A stretch of DNA of 61,134 bases from Gnetum montanum (Eukaryota > Streptophyta > Gnetopsida > Gnetales > Gnetaceae): positions 241,379 to 302,512 of the forward strand of contig MNCI01009594.1 in assembly GCA_015680685.1 (NCBI GenBank), in the 5' to 3' direction. Shown here in pieces: positions 22,561 to 33,879 of this stretch. The position numbers and the translations under genes were made by a program. The stretch's first letter is position 1. Every line of letters starts with the position of its first letter. The notes beneath the pieces were generated by a model that did no database searches, was not told the DNA's origin, and worked only from the letters and a program-made list of their open reading frames with translations.

Positions 22561-24864
22561 CCAACTTGTTTAGAGGTTATTTTTTAATTTTTACATATTA
22601 ATGAAATTCAAATGTTTTCATGTGCTTGATGTTTGGTAGCTTGTTATAAGATAACTTGTGTTTGTTGTTACTATTGATTATTCTATTTGTGATTGAGGAT
22701 ACCATGTTTATGGAAATGCTTCAAATTTTATTTGGTAATTAAGCACTTTTTATGAGACAATTTATTATCTTTTGTAAGGTTTTATTTTTCCTTTCTACAA
22801 ATTCATTTGATTAAGGACTATATTGACATTTATTTTGTTAAAAAATTCCTTGTTTTTCGCAAGAGTCTTCAAAGTCTTTGTTGATGATTTTTTCTTCTTT
22901 GTCTAATCCAATGGCATTTATAGTAAGATTTATGGTATTATGCATGATGGTATAGAAATCTTTCAATTTTCTTACTACTCAATCCTTAGTTCTCATGTTT
23001 TATGTCTAAGTAAATTTAGACTAATCATCTACCATGAAAAATGTGTCATTTTCTCCTCCAATTTATGTGATTAGCATAGGTGCAATGAGTTCAATATAAA
23101 GTAGCTCAAGGGATTTGTCTTTTCTTTACATGGATATTATATGAGGATTTTTTGTTTACTTTATTTGAATGCAAATTTCACATTTTTCCTTGAGTTTCTC
23201 TAATTTTGATTCCTATAATCTTTTTTAGGTTTTTCATTGTTTCAATGTCCTTAGAGAATGTGTGTTCCAATAATCTATATCATATTTTGATTTTTTCATC
23301 ATTTATGGATGAGTGATGTTTTTCTATTATCATTTTAGAGGTAATTATTCATGATTTTAATTTATATTTAAGTACTTGGATAGTGGCACCATTTTATTCT
23401 TGAACAACTTTGTTGGTGCTAATGAGATTTCTTTTCAAATCAACATGATCACAATCTATTCAATGGATTTAATTATTATAATATTTCATTTTTTTTATAT
23501 CTTCTTCATTTTTTTTATGATGATGCCCCAATAATTTCCAAAACTAATATTTATTGCTTTTCTAACCATATTTTCAACTAAGAGTAAGAAATTTAAGAGA
23601 TTTGAAACATAGAATATATCAATGATGCTTATAACTTTGTTCTTAGATAATCTAATAATGTAGATTTCTAGTCCTATGTTANATTTGTTCTTAGATAATC
23701 TAATAATGTAGATTTCTAGTCCTATGTTAAAGTGGTTGTCATCCACTCTTTTGATGTAAATCCTACTGGGTTTGTATTCAAGAAGATGAGATTTTATAGG
23801 GCATCATGTAATTAAAGTATCTACTATCTATAATCCAAGAGTTTTGCTTTATAATTCTACTAGAATTGAAAGTTTTGAATTTATGTTAACTTTCTTCTTA
23901 TGTTGAGGTTGAATTTTTGACTTCCTCTTGATTCTTGTTCTAAATTTATATAGCATTAAATCAAATTTTAGCCTAACATGTCTTTGTGATATGTCATTTC
24001 ATTTTTTAAAATTTTCATGATTGAATGGGATTGTATGATATGCATTTCTTTGTCCTTAGCTATTCCAACTTCCTCTTGTAAATTTTTTCTTGTGTTATCT
24101 CATGGAGAAGTCTCTATCATGTCTAGGTTATTTTAATCTTGAATGCAATTTCGATTGAATATTCCTTTTTCTTTGTTAACTATAAAAGTTCAATATTTTT
24201 TCTAGAATTTTCTATTCTTAAACTCTCTAGAGCTTTGACCTCAACAACTAGATCATCTATAATGAACTATTTAAATTATTTTTTTGAGTATGAAAGTTAT
24301 CATCGCATTTAGATATCTAAAGTCATTATAAAGTACTGATACAATCTTTTGGACCTTCTAATATTATATGAAGCCACATCAAAATTTATTAACATTTTTT
24401 ATACAATCATATATTCTTAGAAAGAAGTCCTGAATGTGTTTTCTTCCTTATATCTAGCTTGTCAAATTATATTTCATATAAAAGAAATTTAGTGTGCTGG
24501 TTTTCTTAATTTTTAAGGTTTTCTAAATGTAATCTATCCCATATTTGTTTTTTAGTCTTCAATGAGCATAATATTCGTACCATTGCCTCTAATATGTTGA
24601 GAAACATTATCAGCCTAGGAAGGAAGGCTTTTCTTTTTCATTTTTCCTCTTCTAAAAAATATTTTATAAAAGAATCCTTTTCATTGTTTCCCTTTTTTAT
24701 TTAGAGTGAATCTAATAGAGTTATCATCTAGTTTAACTACCTTCTAAACATCATTTACCCTGAGTAGGTTTTCATCATATCTTTCTAAAGGATGAAGTCT
24801 TGGCTCCCATTAAAGATGATAGAACATTTTTTTTATGTTTTTAATTATAGCTCATAGGCATTTA
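22561..24864 (-). pseudogene. Copia gag to integrase remnant (element F)
   Basis: Reading minus, right to left: gag remnants (about 24850-23900, only fragments); the pre-integrase piece 23746-23495 (IFYVSNLLNFLLLVENM, the family's V.YVP.L..NLLS); integrase zinc-finger end (KLKEKCEICIQIK, about 23200); core pieces LELLYIELIAP, FMVDD.SKFT and FVERKNKTLQ (about 22800), the last with the catalytic Glu. The first catalytic Asp reads Glu (YIELIAP for HSDLIGP). Stops and frameshifts throughout. A near-identical, shorter copy is at 43188-45141. A single N at 23682 lies inside a 46 bp duplication that looks like an assembly fault. Confidence 0.75.
23636..23729. repeat. 46 bp direct duplication around a single N
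   Basis: 23636-23681 and 23684-23729 are identical 46-mers separated by N and A. The homologous place in the second copy of this element (about 43945-43990) has the sequence once. It is probably an unmerged contig overlap, not biology. Confidence 0.9.
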
Positions 24865-24865
24865 G

Positions 24866-24880
24866 TTCTGATATCATTCT
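24866..24880 (-). promoter_or_regulatory. Primer-binding site, initiator-Met type (element F)
   Basis: The minus strand just after the LTR end reads TGATATCAGAACTAAATGCC (from 24876 leftward), close to the TGGTATCAGAGC site of Copia elements. Confidence 0.7.
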
Positions 24881-25540
24881 TGATTTTGAAGGATGATCAT
24901 CTAGAATTAAAAAATAAAGTTTTTTTGAAATTATAAAGAAAAATAATAAAAATTTAATTCACCATGATTCATGGTTTCTTGATCACAATTGAACCACAAG
25001 TCATTGTAGCTAAAATGGTGAAATAGATAAAATTGGGAGTACCACAAGTTCACCACAAGAGGCTTATAGATCATGGTATTTGAAACTAAAGAATTAATTC
25101 TAAGTATTTTACAGGTTTTCCATAAGTGATGAAGATTTTTCCATATTATAATGGTCTTACCATGAGTAATGATTTGAGCGTTACCATGGGTCATTGTGGA
25201 GCATCAACTAGATATCATGGTTAAATCATGGTCATTTGTACTTGTTGTTATCGATGACTATGAGTGTTGGTGACGTTGTGGTTTCATTCAAAGTAGATCA
25301 GAAGTTGATCAATAGCCATGGTATGTTTTGTAATGATACTACGAGTCATGGTTATGTTGTAATGTGACAAAAAACTGGATTTTTGATAGAATTTGAAACT
25401 AGATTTCAATACATATTTGATAACTATTGTTGCTCAAAATAGTTGAGCAAATTGGAGGTGAGAATCTAAGCAACTTGGATTAAAATTAATATAGAATTAT
25501 GTAATTAGAATATTGATGAGTGTTGAACTTCTAATGGAAT
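24881..25540 (-). mobile_element. 5' LTR of Copia element F
   Basis: Inner boundary TGATTTTGAAGG next to the primer site. The outer boundary is set by the end of similarity with the LTR at 45142-45802 (both share CTTCTAATGGA, then diverge). It is rich in CATGG/CCATGA motifs. Open frames here (for example 25194-24931 minus) are LTR sequence, not genes. The outer end adjoins the integrase zinc-finger region of element H. Confidence 0.8.
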
Positions 25541-26835
25541 ATATGAAGTAGATCTAGGTGTCAAGAGGTAGATATACAATTTTTATTATCAAATCTTACT
25601 CTTTTTTTCTTTCCTTTCTAGCATGCTTTGTAATCTTTTAGATTAAAGTATTTTAGTTTGGAGAGTCCATGAATAATTTCCTTTGTTACAAGAGTCTGAA
25701 TAATTTCTTTGTTTATGTGGCCTAGCTAACTAATCACTTAGATTCAAGGTTAGGATTATTTTCAAAAATAGTGGTGTAAACATTTTCCTTTCTAGTTTCT
25801 TCTCTCAGAACATTTCCAGTGGTTAACTCTTGTATTCTACAACTTTCTTTAGGAAACGTAACATTGAAATTTGAATCACAAAGTTGAATGAAACTAAGAA
25901 GATTATATTTTAACTCATTAACAAAGAAAACCTTATTTATAGCTAGTAGTCCTATACATTTTCCTCCTATGATACCAATACCTGTTATTAGAGGTTCCAT
26001 GTCATTTCCTAACATGAAGGTTGCATAATTTTGTTATATGAACTAGATGAAGGAGGTTTTATTACCTGTCACGTGCTTTGAACACCCACTATCAATGTAC
26101 CACATGTTGGTTTTGGTATCAAAGAGAGCTATTTGATCCAAAAATTTCTTTTAAGGCTTCCACTCTTTTTATTTCCAACCCTACAAAGTTCCTAGCCTAG
26201 ATTGCTTTACAAATATCAAGTGTACTATTTCATCCTAAGATAGCAATATTCTTGAATATGATTAAATTTTCCACAAGAGAAAAAATTTAAAATTATAGGC
26301 TTTAATGTTTTACCAAACCTGGATCAAATTTATTCTGTAGATTCTCTTAGACATTCATCTTTTTGCTTTTGATCTTTGGGCTTCTCTACAAAGTTCTTAC
26401 TCATCAGCTCAACTCATTCACATTGGTTACTTTTTAAATCTCAACCTTAAAGTCTAAGTTTTTTTTTTGTTCAGATAAGAACATTCATCATTTATAACTA
26501 TAATTTTCATTTCCTTAACATGTAAAACATTTTTCATTTTAACACATAAGACTTAAAAAGAAATAACTTTAAGAAAAAATAACCCATACAATTCTTCAAA
26601 TGAAATGTCATTATTCATCCTTTCCTTATTGTCCAAATTTTCATAAGTTTTCTTAATCTTATAGTTATTGTCTCTTCTATTCCTAAATATAAATAAGGGA
26701 ATGAGAGATTTACCTTTACAAATGTAATATGGGAATTAACTATAGCAATTAATGAAGCATATTAGTCTCCTTGTCCACATGTGTGTGATGTTGATTACCC
26801 CTTTTTTGTTCATGTTTCTTTATCTACAAGAGATA
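25541..26835 (-). pseudogene. Copia gag-protease-integrase N-terminus (element H)
   Basis: Minus strand. Protease motif NMWYIDSGCSKHVTG at about 26116-26071 (the Copia WYIDSGCS.HMTG signature). Then the open piece 26015-25734 reads PLITGIGIIGGKCIG and VFFVNELKYNLLSFIQLCDS, the typical pre-integrase domain. Then a worn integrase zinc finger (KITKHARKE region) near 25650. Gag lies upstream to 26835 in fragments. The element stops where the LTR of element F begins, so F probably inserted into H or joined it by deletion. Its own 5' LTR and primer site follow at 26836-27915. Confidence 0.8.
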
Positions 26836-26853
26836 ACCAAGCTCTAATACTAC
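26836..26853 (-). promoter_or_regulatory. Primer-binding site, initiator-Met type (element H)
   Basis: The minus strand reads GTAGTATTAGAGCTTGGT, two transitions from the GTGGTATCAGAGCTTGGT site used by many Copia elements, one base from the LTR end. Confidence 0.85.
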
Positions 26854-26854
26854 T

Positions 26855-27915
26855 TGAGGATCAAGAACTTTGATGGAGGGTTGAATAAATTCCCTAATAA
26901 AAATTGATCAGCCACAAAAACCACACCCAATATTTACATGGTTCCCAAAAATGGGTAGGCCACACTCGGAGGGTAGATTCCTTGTACACCTCTAGAATTT
27001 GTTTTTTCAAAATGTGTTTTGAAGGATACCACACCTTGTACAAGCTCTATGCTCTACTGAAAAGTGTTTTGTTGCTACAAAACCACTCAACCTTGTAAGG
27101 TTCCAAAAATCTTAGAATTTGGTTTCAAGGATTCCACAACCTTTACAAAATTGAGCTCTACTCCAGAGTGTTTTAATGCTATACAAATACTCAATCCCAT
27201 AAGATCTTGACAAGCTCAATTACAATGCATTCTTACAAGAAGCAAATAAATCCCATAGGGCTACAAGAGAGAGAGAAAAATTACAAGGAGAGAGTGTAAC
27301 TTAATTTACATATCTATTGTACAATGAAGTACATTTTCATAACAAATCTAACAAATGATGTGATAATTCAAGTACACAAGTATAACAACATAAGATAGAC
27401 AATGATTTCTTTGATGGTGATAATGCATATACAATATCCAAGAGATTGATGTTTTCTTATAGCCTTGGAGGTTTTGAAAACACCTTGAAATTCATGCAAT
27501 ATGTATCTTATGGATAGTATAGAAATATTCTTTGAGATTGGGATGTTTCTATGAAATTAAATTTAATTTTGAGAAGATGTCTCCTTGATGGATGGGATGT
27601 CTCTTAGGAGACATCTTCTTTGAGACATCTCCTAGCCAAGATGTATTTTGTTCCTTGGAGATGTCTTATCAACTTTTGAGCTTTGGTTCTTGAGGCTTTC
27701 TCTTGTTGATTTGGCTTCTTCCTAATCCTTGAAGCATATTCATTTGACTTATAGCCTTCATTTTTATCCATGCTTGTCCATACTCTTATCTTGCCCATAT
27801 AGTCTCTTACTTTGATATTTCATTGTAGTGTTCATGGCATTGAGTTCCTGCAAACACATCATCTACAAGAGACATTCCATTTTCCTTAAGGTTTTGACAT
27901 ATCAAAAGGTCAACA
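26855..27915 (-). mobile_element. 5' LTR of Copia element H
   Basis: A 1061 bp LTR. On the minus strand it starts TGTTGACCTTTTGATATG and ends GTTCTTGATCCTCA, then the primer site. It is homologous to the solo LTR at 5626-6789. Inside, two tandem-like halves share CTCTACTSMAGAGTGTTTT-type sequence (about 27045-27180). Around 27565-27665 AGACATCT/AGATGTCT motifs recur in both orientations, able to form hairpins. Open frames within (26904-27098 plus, 27604-27798 minus) are not genes. Confidence 0.85.
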
Positions 27916-28404
27916 GTTATATGAAAGAATTAGCAAACCAAGCCATCAAAGGTCATCATTGTTACACCCAAATGGGATCTACATCTTACATTATAGATGT
28001 TACAAAGTTGTTTTCATTTGTTGTGGAAAAAGAGGTAGAGAAAAGAATGTTGGCTCACTTGTTATAGACCATTAGATTCATCAACATCAATCATTCCTCC
28101 CTATCTATCAACAATAATGCACAACACTAGATATAACTAGGGTTATATGATGGCTTTGATATTGTCTTGGTGGACCTTCGTGATGTGTTGAGTCTACTAA
28201 GGTTCTAGTGTAGATTTTAGTTTCAAGGTTTTCTCCTCAGCACTATGTGTCACAATAGAAACATCAACTAGAGAGTCCTCGGTAATGTTGCATGTCTCAA
28301 GGTCAAGGGTTTTGACTAGGTTTCCGACTATACTAGAGGTTTTTTTATTGAGGCTATGTCATTGATAAGAATCTTAGGCTTAAGATCTAGGTAATTAATG
28401 TCTA
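27916..28404. other. Spacer, no gene seen
   Basis: Unique-looking sequence between the LTR of element H and the LTR of element I. A 79-codon open frame at 27828-28067 spans the LTR boundary and has no recognisable domain. Confidence 0.4.
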
Positions 28405-29900
28405 TGAAACACCACAAAATTTTAGGTCTTGGCATTTTGACTACAAATTTAGCTCAGTGTCAAAATGGTGGTACTTTGTCCAAATTTTTCTAAGTGTCAA
28501 AACGATGGCACTTTTTACAAATTTGTCTAAGTGCTAGGACCATGCTCCCCACTACAATAGAGAGTAGTCAGCTTTAACAACCAGTTTTCTATAATTTTGG
28601 CTAAGTGTGAAAACGATGACATAAGTTGCAGAAATCTCTCTAAGTATCTTGCTATGCTCACATCCCTTTTGGTATGCTCTCTAACATAGCAAGCATAGCA
28701 ACACTCTAGTGGCTAGTCTACACTAGTGTTAAGCCAAAAGTTGCCAATCTAGCTCAACATGGAAGAGGCATTTGGCAGATTTTCTAACTCCTAAAGCTAC
28801 CCCTCATACTATGCTTCCAAGTGTAGCTGGCCTAGCAAGAATAAGCACTAAAATTGTTGCCAAATTTTTCTAAGTGTTTATGTTATGCTCTATCCCATCC
28901 TACTATGCTCTTTAGCATAGTAATCATAGTAGCATTGGACTTGAATTTTTGCAAGAATTGCCTAATCTCTATGCTACACTCCAGAGTGTAGCTAACGTAG
29001 CAATAAGAAACTACCTTCAAAAGCTTCCAAAGAATAGAACAAGCCTTCATTTTAGCTCTAGCACTCCTCTAGCAAGTACGATCAACAACTTGCACTCTTT
29101 TTGTACCTCCCCATATGTTCCAAAATTGTACCTATGATCAATCCCACTTGAAGGAGGGAGAATGTAGTCCTAGAGCGTAGCCTTCAAATTGCACTATTTG
29201 TAGGTCCATTGTGGTCTTGGCACATGCATTCTTAGTAGCGTAGCTAGTTTGGCAATCTCCTAGAGTATAATGGAGAGTATCAAAGTATAGCACTAGTTGT
29301 CCCACTAGGAGCATAGTAAAGATTAGCATAGTCCCACTTACCCCTTTGCCACATGGCACTCAATCCACACTTCACACCAACCCTAAGCCTATAAATACCC
29401 TCACATTTCATAATTTATGGGTTGGAAATTCATTCTAGTAGTGGGAATTTTCAGCACTTAGTAGGAAAATCAAAGTAGCAACTAGCACCTCAAAACATCA
29501 TTTGGCACTTGAAGCACCTTGAGCACCACATACACTAGAGTGTATCAACAACTTGGCAACACCTTTACATCCCACTCAGCACCGTAGTGCATCACAAGCC
29601 CATAGGACACCACAATAGCCAACCTAGTAGGCATAAATCTTATAGCAGATGTCAATCTTCACCTCAAGACACCCTAAAGACTCTAGCTATGCTGCTACTG
29701 CACTTGTTTGTACATCATCTACCTCAACAAAGCTCATTTGTAATGGCTCTTCTCCTCATCTAGGGTGGTATCATCCTCTCCTTCTCTCAAATTTTATGGA
29801 ATTTTAAGCATTTTCTTTGAAATTTAGCACTACATTCACACTTTTTTCATTGTTTTATAAACTTTTTGCACACTTGCACCACCATTCTCATGCCGCGAGA
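28405..29900 (+). mobile_element. 5' LTR of non-coding LTR element I
   Basis: Begins TGAAACACCACAAAATTTT and aligns in order with 31547 onward in the same orientation. It contains a TATA box (TATAAATACCC at 29390). The first part holds repeated CAAATTTTTCTAAGTGT units (about 28480, 28520, 28595, 28640, 28865) and many GCTATGCT/AGCATAGC motifs. Similarity to the second copy fades after about 29780, so the right end is approximate. Confidence 0.65.
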
Positions 29901-31546
29901 CCCAAACTGTAATGGATAAAAAAATTGGTAGTTAGAATACTGAGGGATTCACAAGTGCACAACCTAACCCTACCTCTACAAAAGGGCCTTACTAGAAAAT
30001 TGAGGAAGAGTGCCCTGGATAGACTTCTTGATTGAATAAGAGCTTTGTTGGTTGTAGCTAGGGTAGTGGGTGCAACCAGGGGGTGGCATGGTTAGCCAAA
30101 ACTATGAGCGCTGACATTGTTCTCAATAGTATCAAGGGAAACTAGGCACTATGACTATAAACTAGCACAATAGTCTACTATGACTATAAATTAGCATAGA
30201 ATGTCCTTGGGCTATGATTTTAAACTGGCATCCACAAATTATACTTGGGTCATAACATTAAACTAGCACACTAGCACATTAACTACAACATTAAATTGGC
30301 ACACAATAGTATGATAGAACTATAAACTAGCACTCCATGGTCTGCTAGGATCCTAAACTAGATTTTCACACTTGTAGCATCATTGTCTCCCACCATTTTG
30401 CTCATCTTTTGGATCACCTCCAATGAATGCAACCTTTGGAGGACGTGTAGCATCATCGCCCTAGCATCATTGGATTCCTAAGAACTTGCAATTGGAACAA
30501 TGTTTGACACATTTGCAACATCTTTGCATCCAAAAATTGTAACATCTTCACATCTAGCATTTGCCCTTGCATTTCATGTTATGTGGTTTTCTTATCTTCT
30601 CGGAGTTGTGTTTGCAGGATGAAGCCTCAGAGGTGGTTGTGTAGAGATGCATCTCATCGTAGTAGCAAGTTATCACATCACTCCAATGTACATGATTGGA
30701 CTAGTTAAGCAACTCATGAGTGCACATCTCCCTCATCCCATTATAGCCTATGCACATCCACTCCCTCATTCCAATAGCATTTCATCCCATGCATACTCAT
30801 AATTTCACATCCCTCTATTGCAAGTGCATTATGAGGAATATGGTATTCTCCCCACATCAACTGTAGAATCCATGGTAGATGTAATGCAACTTGTCTTATG
30901 GGAAGCCTCTGTTGGAGGGTCAAGGCCCAAGCAAATGTAGTGTAACTCATCTTGGGGAGGAAACACCTATCCTGTAGATGTGATGCAATTACATTAAAGC
31001 AAATCCCATTTACTTGATGGCCCACACCTTGCAGTTAGCATTCAATAGTAAGCAAAATCCAATGAGGGTTTGCCTCACAACAAAGCATAGAAGAATAAAG
31101 AAAAAAATAATAGAGCAAAAAATGAAAAATCAGAGCAAAAGAGGATGGGGAAAAGCACATCCCCAAGGAAATTGACAATGTTGTAGCTTCACAACTAGCC
31201 TAGCCTTGAATTGAATTTGACTCTCTCATGAGTAATCCGACAAGAGGTCAACTTTTTAGGAGTAAGTCACTTCATGTCATGATCACTGTCAACCATACTA
31301 ACTTCACATCTTGCATCAAGATATACTATTTGCATTTTATTTCCTCTCCATGCATTTCATTTCCCTAGCACATTGCCTACACACTTTGCCATAGCATACC
31401 CTTATCCACAACACTCTTGAACATGGTGGAATGACACCTGATCTAGTATCGACAAGTGATGTTGGTGCCACATCTACTATGGTGTTTTACAATTCTTTAT
31501 CAATGTCTCTGAAGTCACTCCTCTATACATTAATAAAGAGGGCCAT
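29901..31546 (+). mobile_element. Internal region of LTR element I, non-coding
   Basis: No gag or pol. From 30130 to 30360 the phrase ACTATAAACTAGCAC and variants recur about seven times at 30-60 bp spacing. The open frame 31025-30741 (minus) has no domain. Just before the second LTR lies TAATAAAGAGGG (31531-31542), a short polypurine tract as expected for a 3' LTR boundary. The element would depend on proteins of other elements. Confidence 0.5.
29928..30110 (+). repeat. ~180 bp inverted repeat, left arm
   Basis: Contains GCACAACCTAACCCTACCTC, AGGGCCTTACTAGAAA and GGGGGTGGCATGGTTAGCC. The reverse complement of 32811-32998 shows the same landmarks in the same order (GCACAACCCTAACCCCATCT, AGGGCCTTGCTAGAAA, GGGGTGGCATGGTTAGCC). 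Confidence 0.75.
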
Positions 31547-32720
31547 TGAAACACCATAAAATTTTGGGTCTCAGCATCTTGATTGCAAATTTGGCTAAGT
31601 ATCAAACTGATGACACTCTACCCAAATTTTTCTAAGTGTTGAGTGTAGTCAGCTCCAACTATTAGATTTGCAAAATTTTTCTAAGTATTAGAATGATGGC
31701 AATTTCTACAAATTTTTCTAAGTGCTGGGACCATGCTTTCCACTAGCGTAGAGCATTTTCAACTTAAGGTCCAATCTTTTGCAACTTTAGCTAAGTGTTT
31801 GAACAAGGTAAAATTCTAAAAAAAATTTCTAAGTGTTTTATTATGCTATGTAGTATAGCTGCTATGGTTAGCATTATAGCTCCTACTCTTGAGAGCATAG
31901 CAAGCATAGCCAACACACAAATGAACAATTTTGTAGAATTTTTATAAGTGTTGTGTTGCTATAATGTGTGTTGTAGTTGCTATGCTCAGCACTGTAGCTA
32001 CTACACTCAACTATCCTCGAGAGCATAGAAGGCATAGTGAACAAATAGGTGGCTAGTTTTGCAGAGCTTTTATAAGTGTTGTACCGCTACACTCGCTACT
32101 ATAGCTTCTATGCTCTTCCCACCTACTACACTACCATGTGGCACCTAATCTACATTTTGGGATAGCCCTAATCCTATAAATACCCTTGTGTCCCAACATT
32201 TTAGCAGTTGGTAGTTGGCACTTTCATTTTGCATTTAGCATCTTGACATCTTGGCACTTAGCTCCATGGGCGAATGAGATCCAGAGCACACCACATTGAT
32301 AGAGAGGCATAACTATAGCACATGGTACATTGCAGCCTCATTGCAGCCTTACACCACATGGTACACCATGACTTGTTTCAGCCTTGCATCACATAGTACA
32401 CCGTAAGCCCATTGCAACCCTATAGAACACCATACAGTACACCATGGTGGCCAACCTAGTAGGCATTGTTCATCATGATGAGTGCTAAACTTCATGGTCC
32501 AACCACTAAGACTATGATAATGTTCCCACTACACGTGTTGTACACTGTGTACCTTCTAAGAATCTTTTGGAGCTAACTATGCTTCCATTTGGGGCTAGGT
32601 TCCATTCTTCTCTCTTATTTCTAGCATTTTCTTATATCTTTCTTGTGTCTTTCTCCATTTTTTCACACATCATCATACTATAATATGCTTAGGTGGTAGT
32701 CTCTATGAGTTAACATCCTC
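31547..32720 (+). mobile_element. 3' LTR of non-coding LTR element I
   Basis: Starts TGAAACACCATAAAATTTT, as at 28405. A TATA box, TATAAATACCC, lies at 32175. It is shorter upstream of the TATA box than the first copy (about 630 versus 985 bp), the difference lying in the repeated CTAAGTGT and GCTATGC zone. The right end is approximate. Confidence 0.65.
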
Positions 32721-32810
32721 ATTTTGGTCAAAACCCTTGGCTACACTCCATACTTAGCACTATCAAACATCACTTTGACACTTGGCACTATTTTGCATTG
32801 TTTGCATTTG

Positions 32811-32998
32811 CATTTTGGCTAACCATGCCACCCCTCAGTTGTACCCACCACCCTAGTTGCAATCCAAAATGTCCCTATTTAATCAACACGACCATTTAGG
32901 GTACTTTGCATCCATTTCTAGCAAGGCCCTCACGCAGAGATGGGGTTAGGGTTGTGCATCTATTGACCCCTTGGTGTTCCAGCTACTGACGTTTTTGG
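32811..32998 (-). repeat. ~180 bp inverted repeat, right arm
   Basis: Inverted partner of 29928-30110. It may be the start of another, oppositely oriented element beside element I. Confidence 0.75.
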
Positions 32999-33860
32999 TT
33001 GTTATGGTCTATACATCATTCAACATCACCATGAGGTTTACTAATTTTCTTACATGTGTTCATACTCCAATCCTAAATATCAACCATAATCACATTAGAT
33101 GGCACCTAGGTAAAATAACTAAATAGTGCCAAAATGATATAAAATATGCTAGCAACTATGCATGAATTAGCCAAAACATGTTATTTCATTGTCAAAGAAG
33201 ATGCGAACAAGATCAAAAAAGGCTATAATAGGTAGATGAATACAAGTAAGATGACACAAAGGCTACATAAGGTCAAATAAAGGTCAAAGAATGGGAACAC
33301 TTGGTGGAATAGGGCCATGTAATGCTCTAATGATCCTAAAGGTTGATAGTGGGGAATAAGGTCAATACAAGTTGAAACATAATGAAATAATGCAAAATCA
33401 ATCAAGGTTGGAAACATAAGATCAAACATGATCAACTATGATTACACTTTATCAATTTTAGGTTGTAGCAAACCATAAGGTTAGATGGTGTCAAATGATA
33501 GTTAAGGATGGTCAAACCCAATCAAATAATACTAATCAAAGACAAAACAAGATTAACTAAGGGCACAAGAAAGAGAATAAGGTAGATATATTGAAATTGA
33601 AGTTATGTGTAAGTTGAATGAGTTCAACTATCGATCTCTAAAAGTTAACCATTAATTGCAACATCAAAACAAGTTGAAACAACATGAAACAAAGTCAAAT
33701 CAACAAGGGTGGAAAACATAAGGTAAAAGAAGTTCAATAGTGATCACTTAGAGTTAGTTGTTGCCATTTTTAAGCCTTAGTAAGCCATTGTAGAGGTCTA
33801 TAACACTGAAAAAGTAATTTTTTGCATAGAATCAAGTTGTTTCAGGGTTTTTTGAATGTG
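32999..33860. repeat. Spacer with a ~300 bp-spaced degenerate duplication
   Basis: No gene. 33367-33480 and 33668-33780 share CAAGTTGAAACA, then GGAAACATAAG or GGAAAACATAAG and a closing ATAGTGATCAC-like phrase, about 301 bp apart. GGTCAAA/GTCAAAT motifs are frequent throughout. Confidence 0.45.
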
Positions 33861-33879
33861 AAATGACATCTATTGATGT

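Noticed and set aside
24931-25194. 87-codon minus-strand frame (and its 107-codon counterpart at 45191-45514)
   Set aside because: Both lie inside the LTRs of the Copia family, have no domain and are composed of CATGG-type repeats.
29138-29359. 73-codon minus-strand frame
   Set aside because: Lies within the element I LTR just upstream of its TATA box; no domain.
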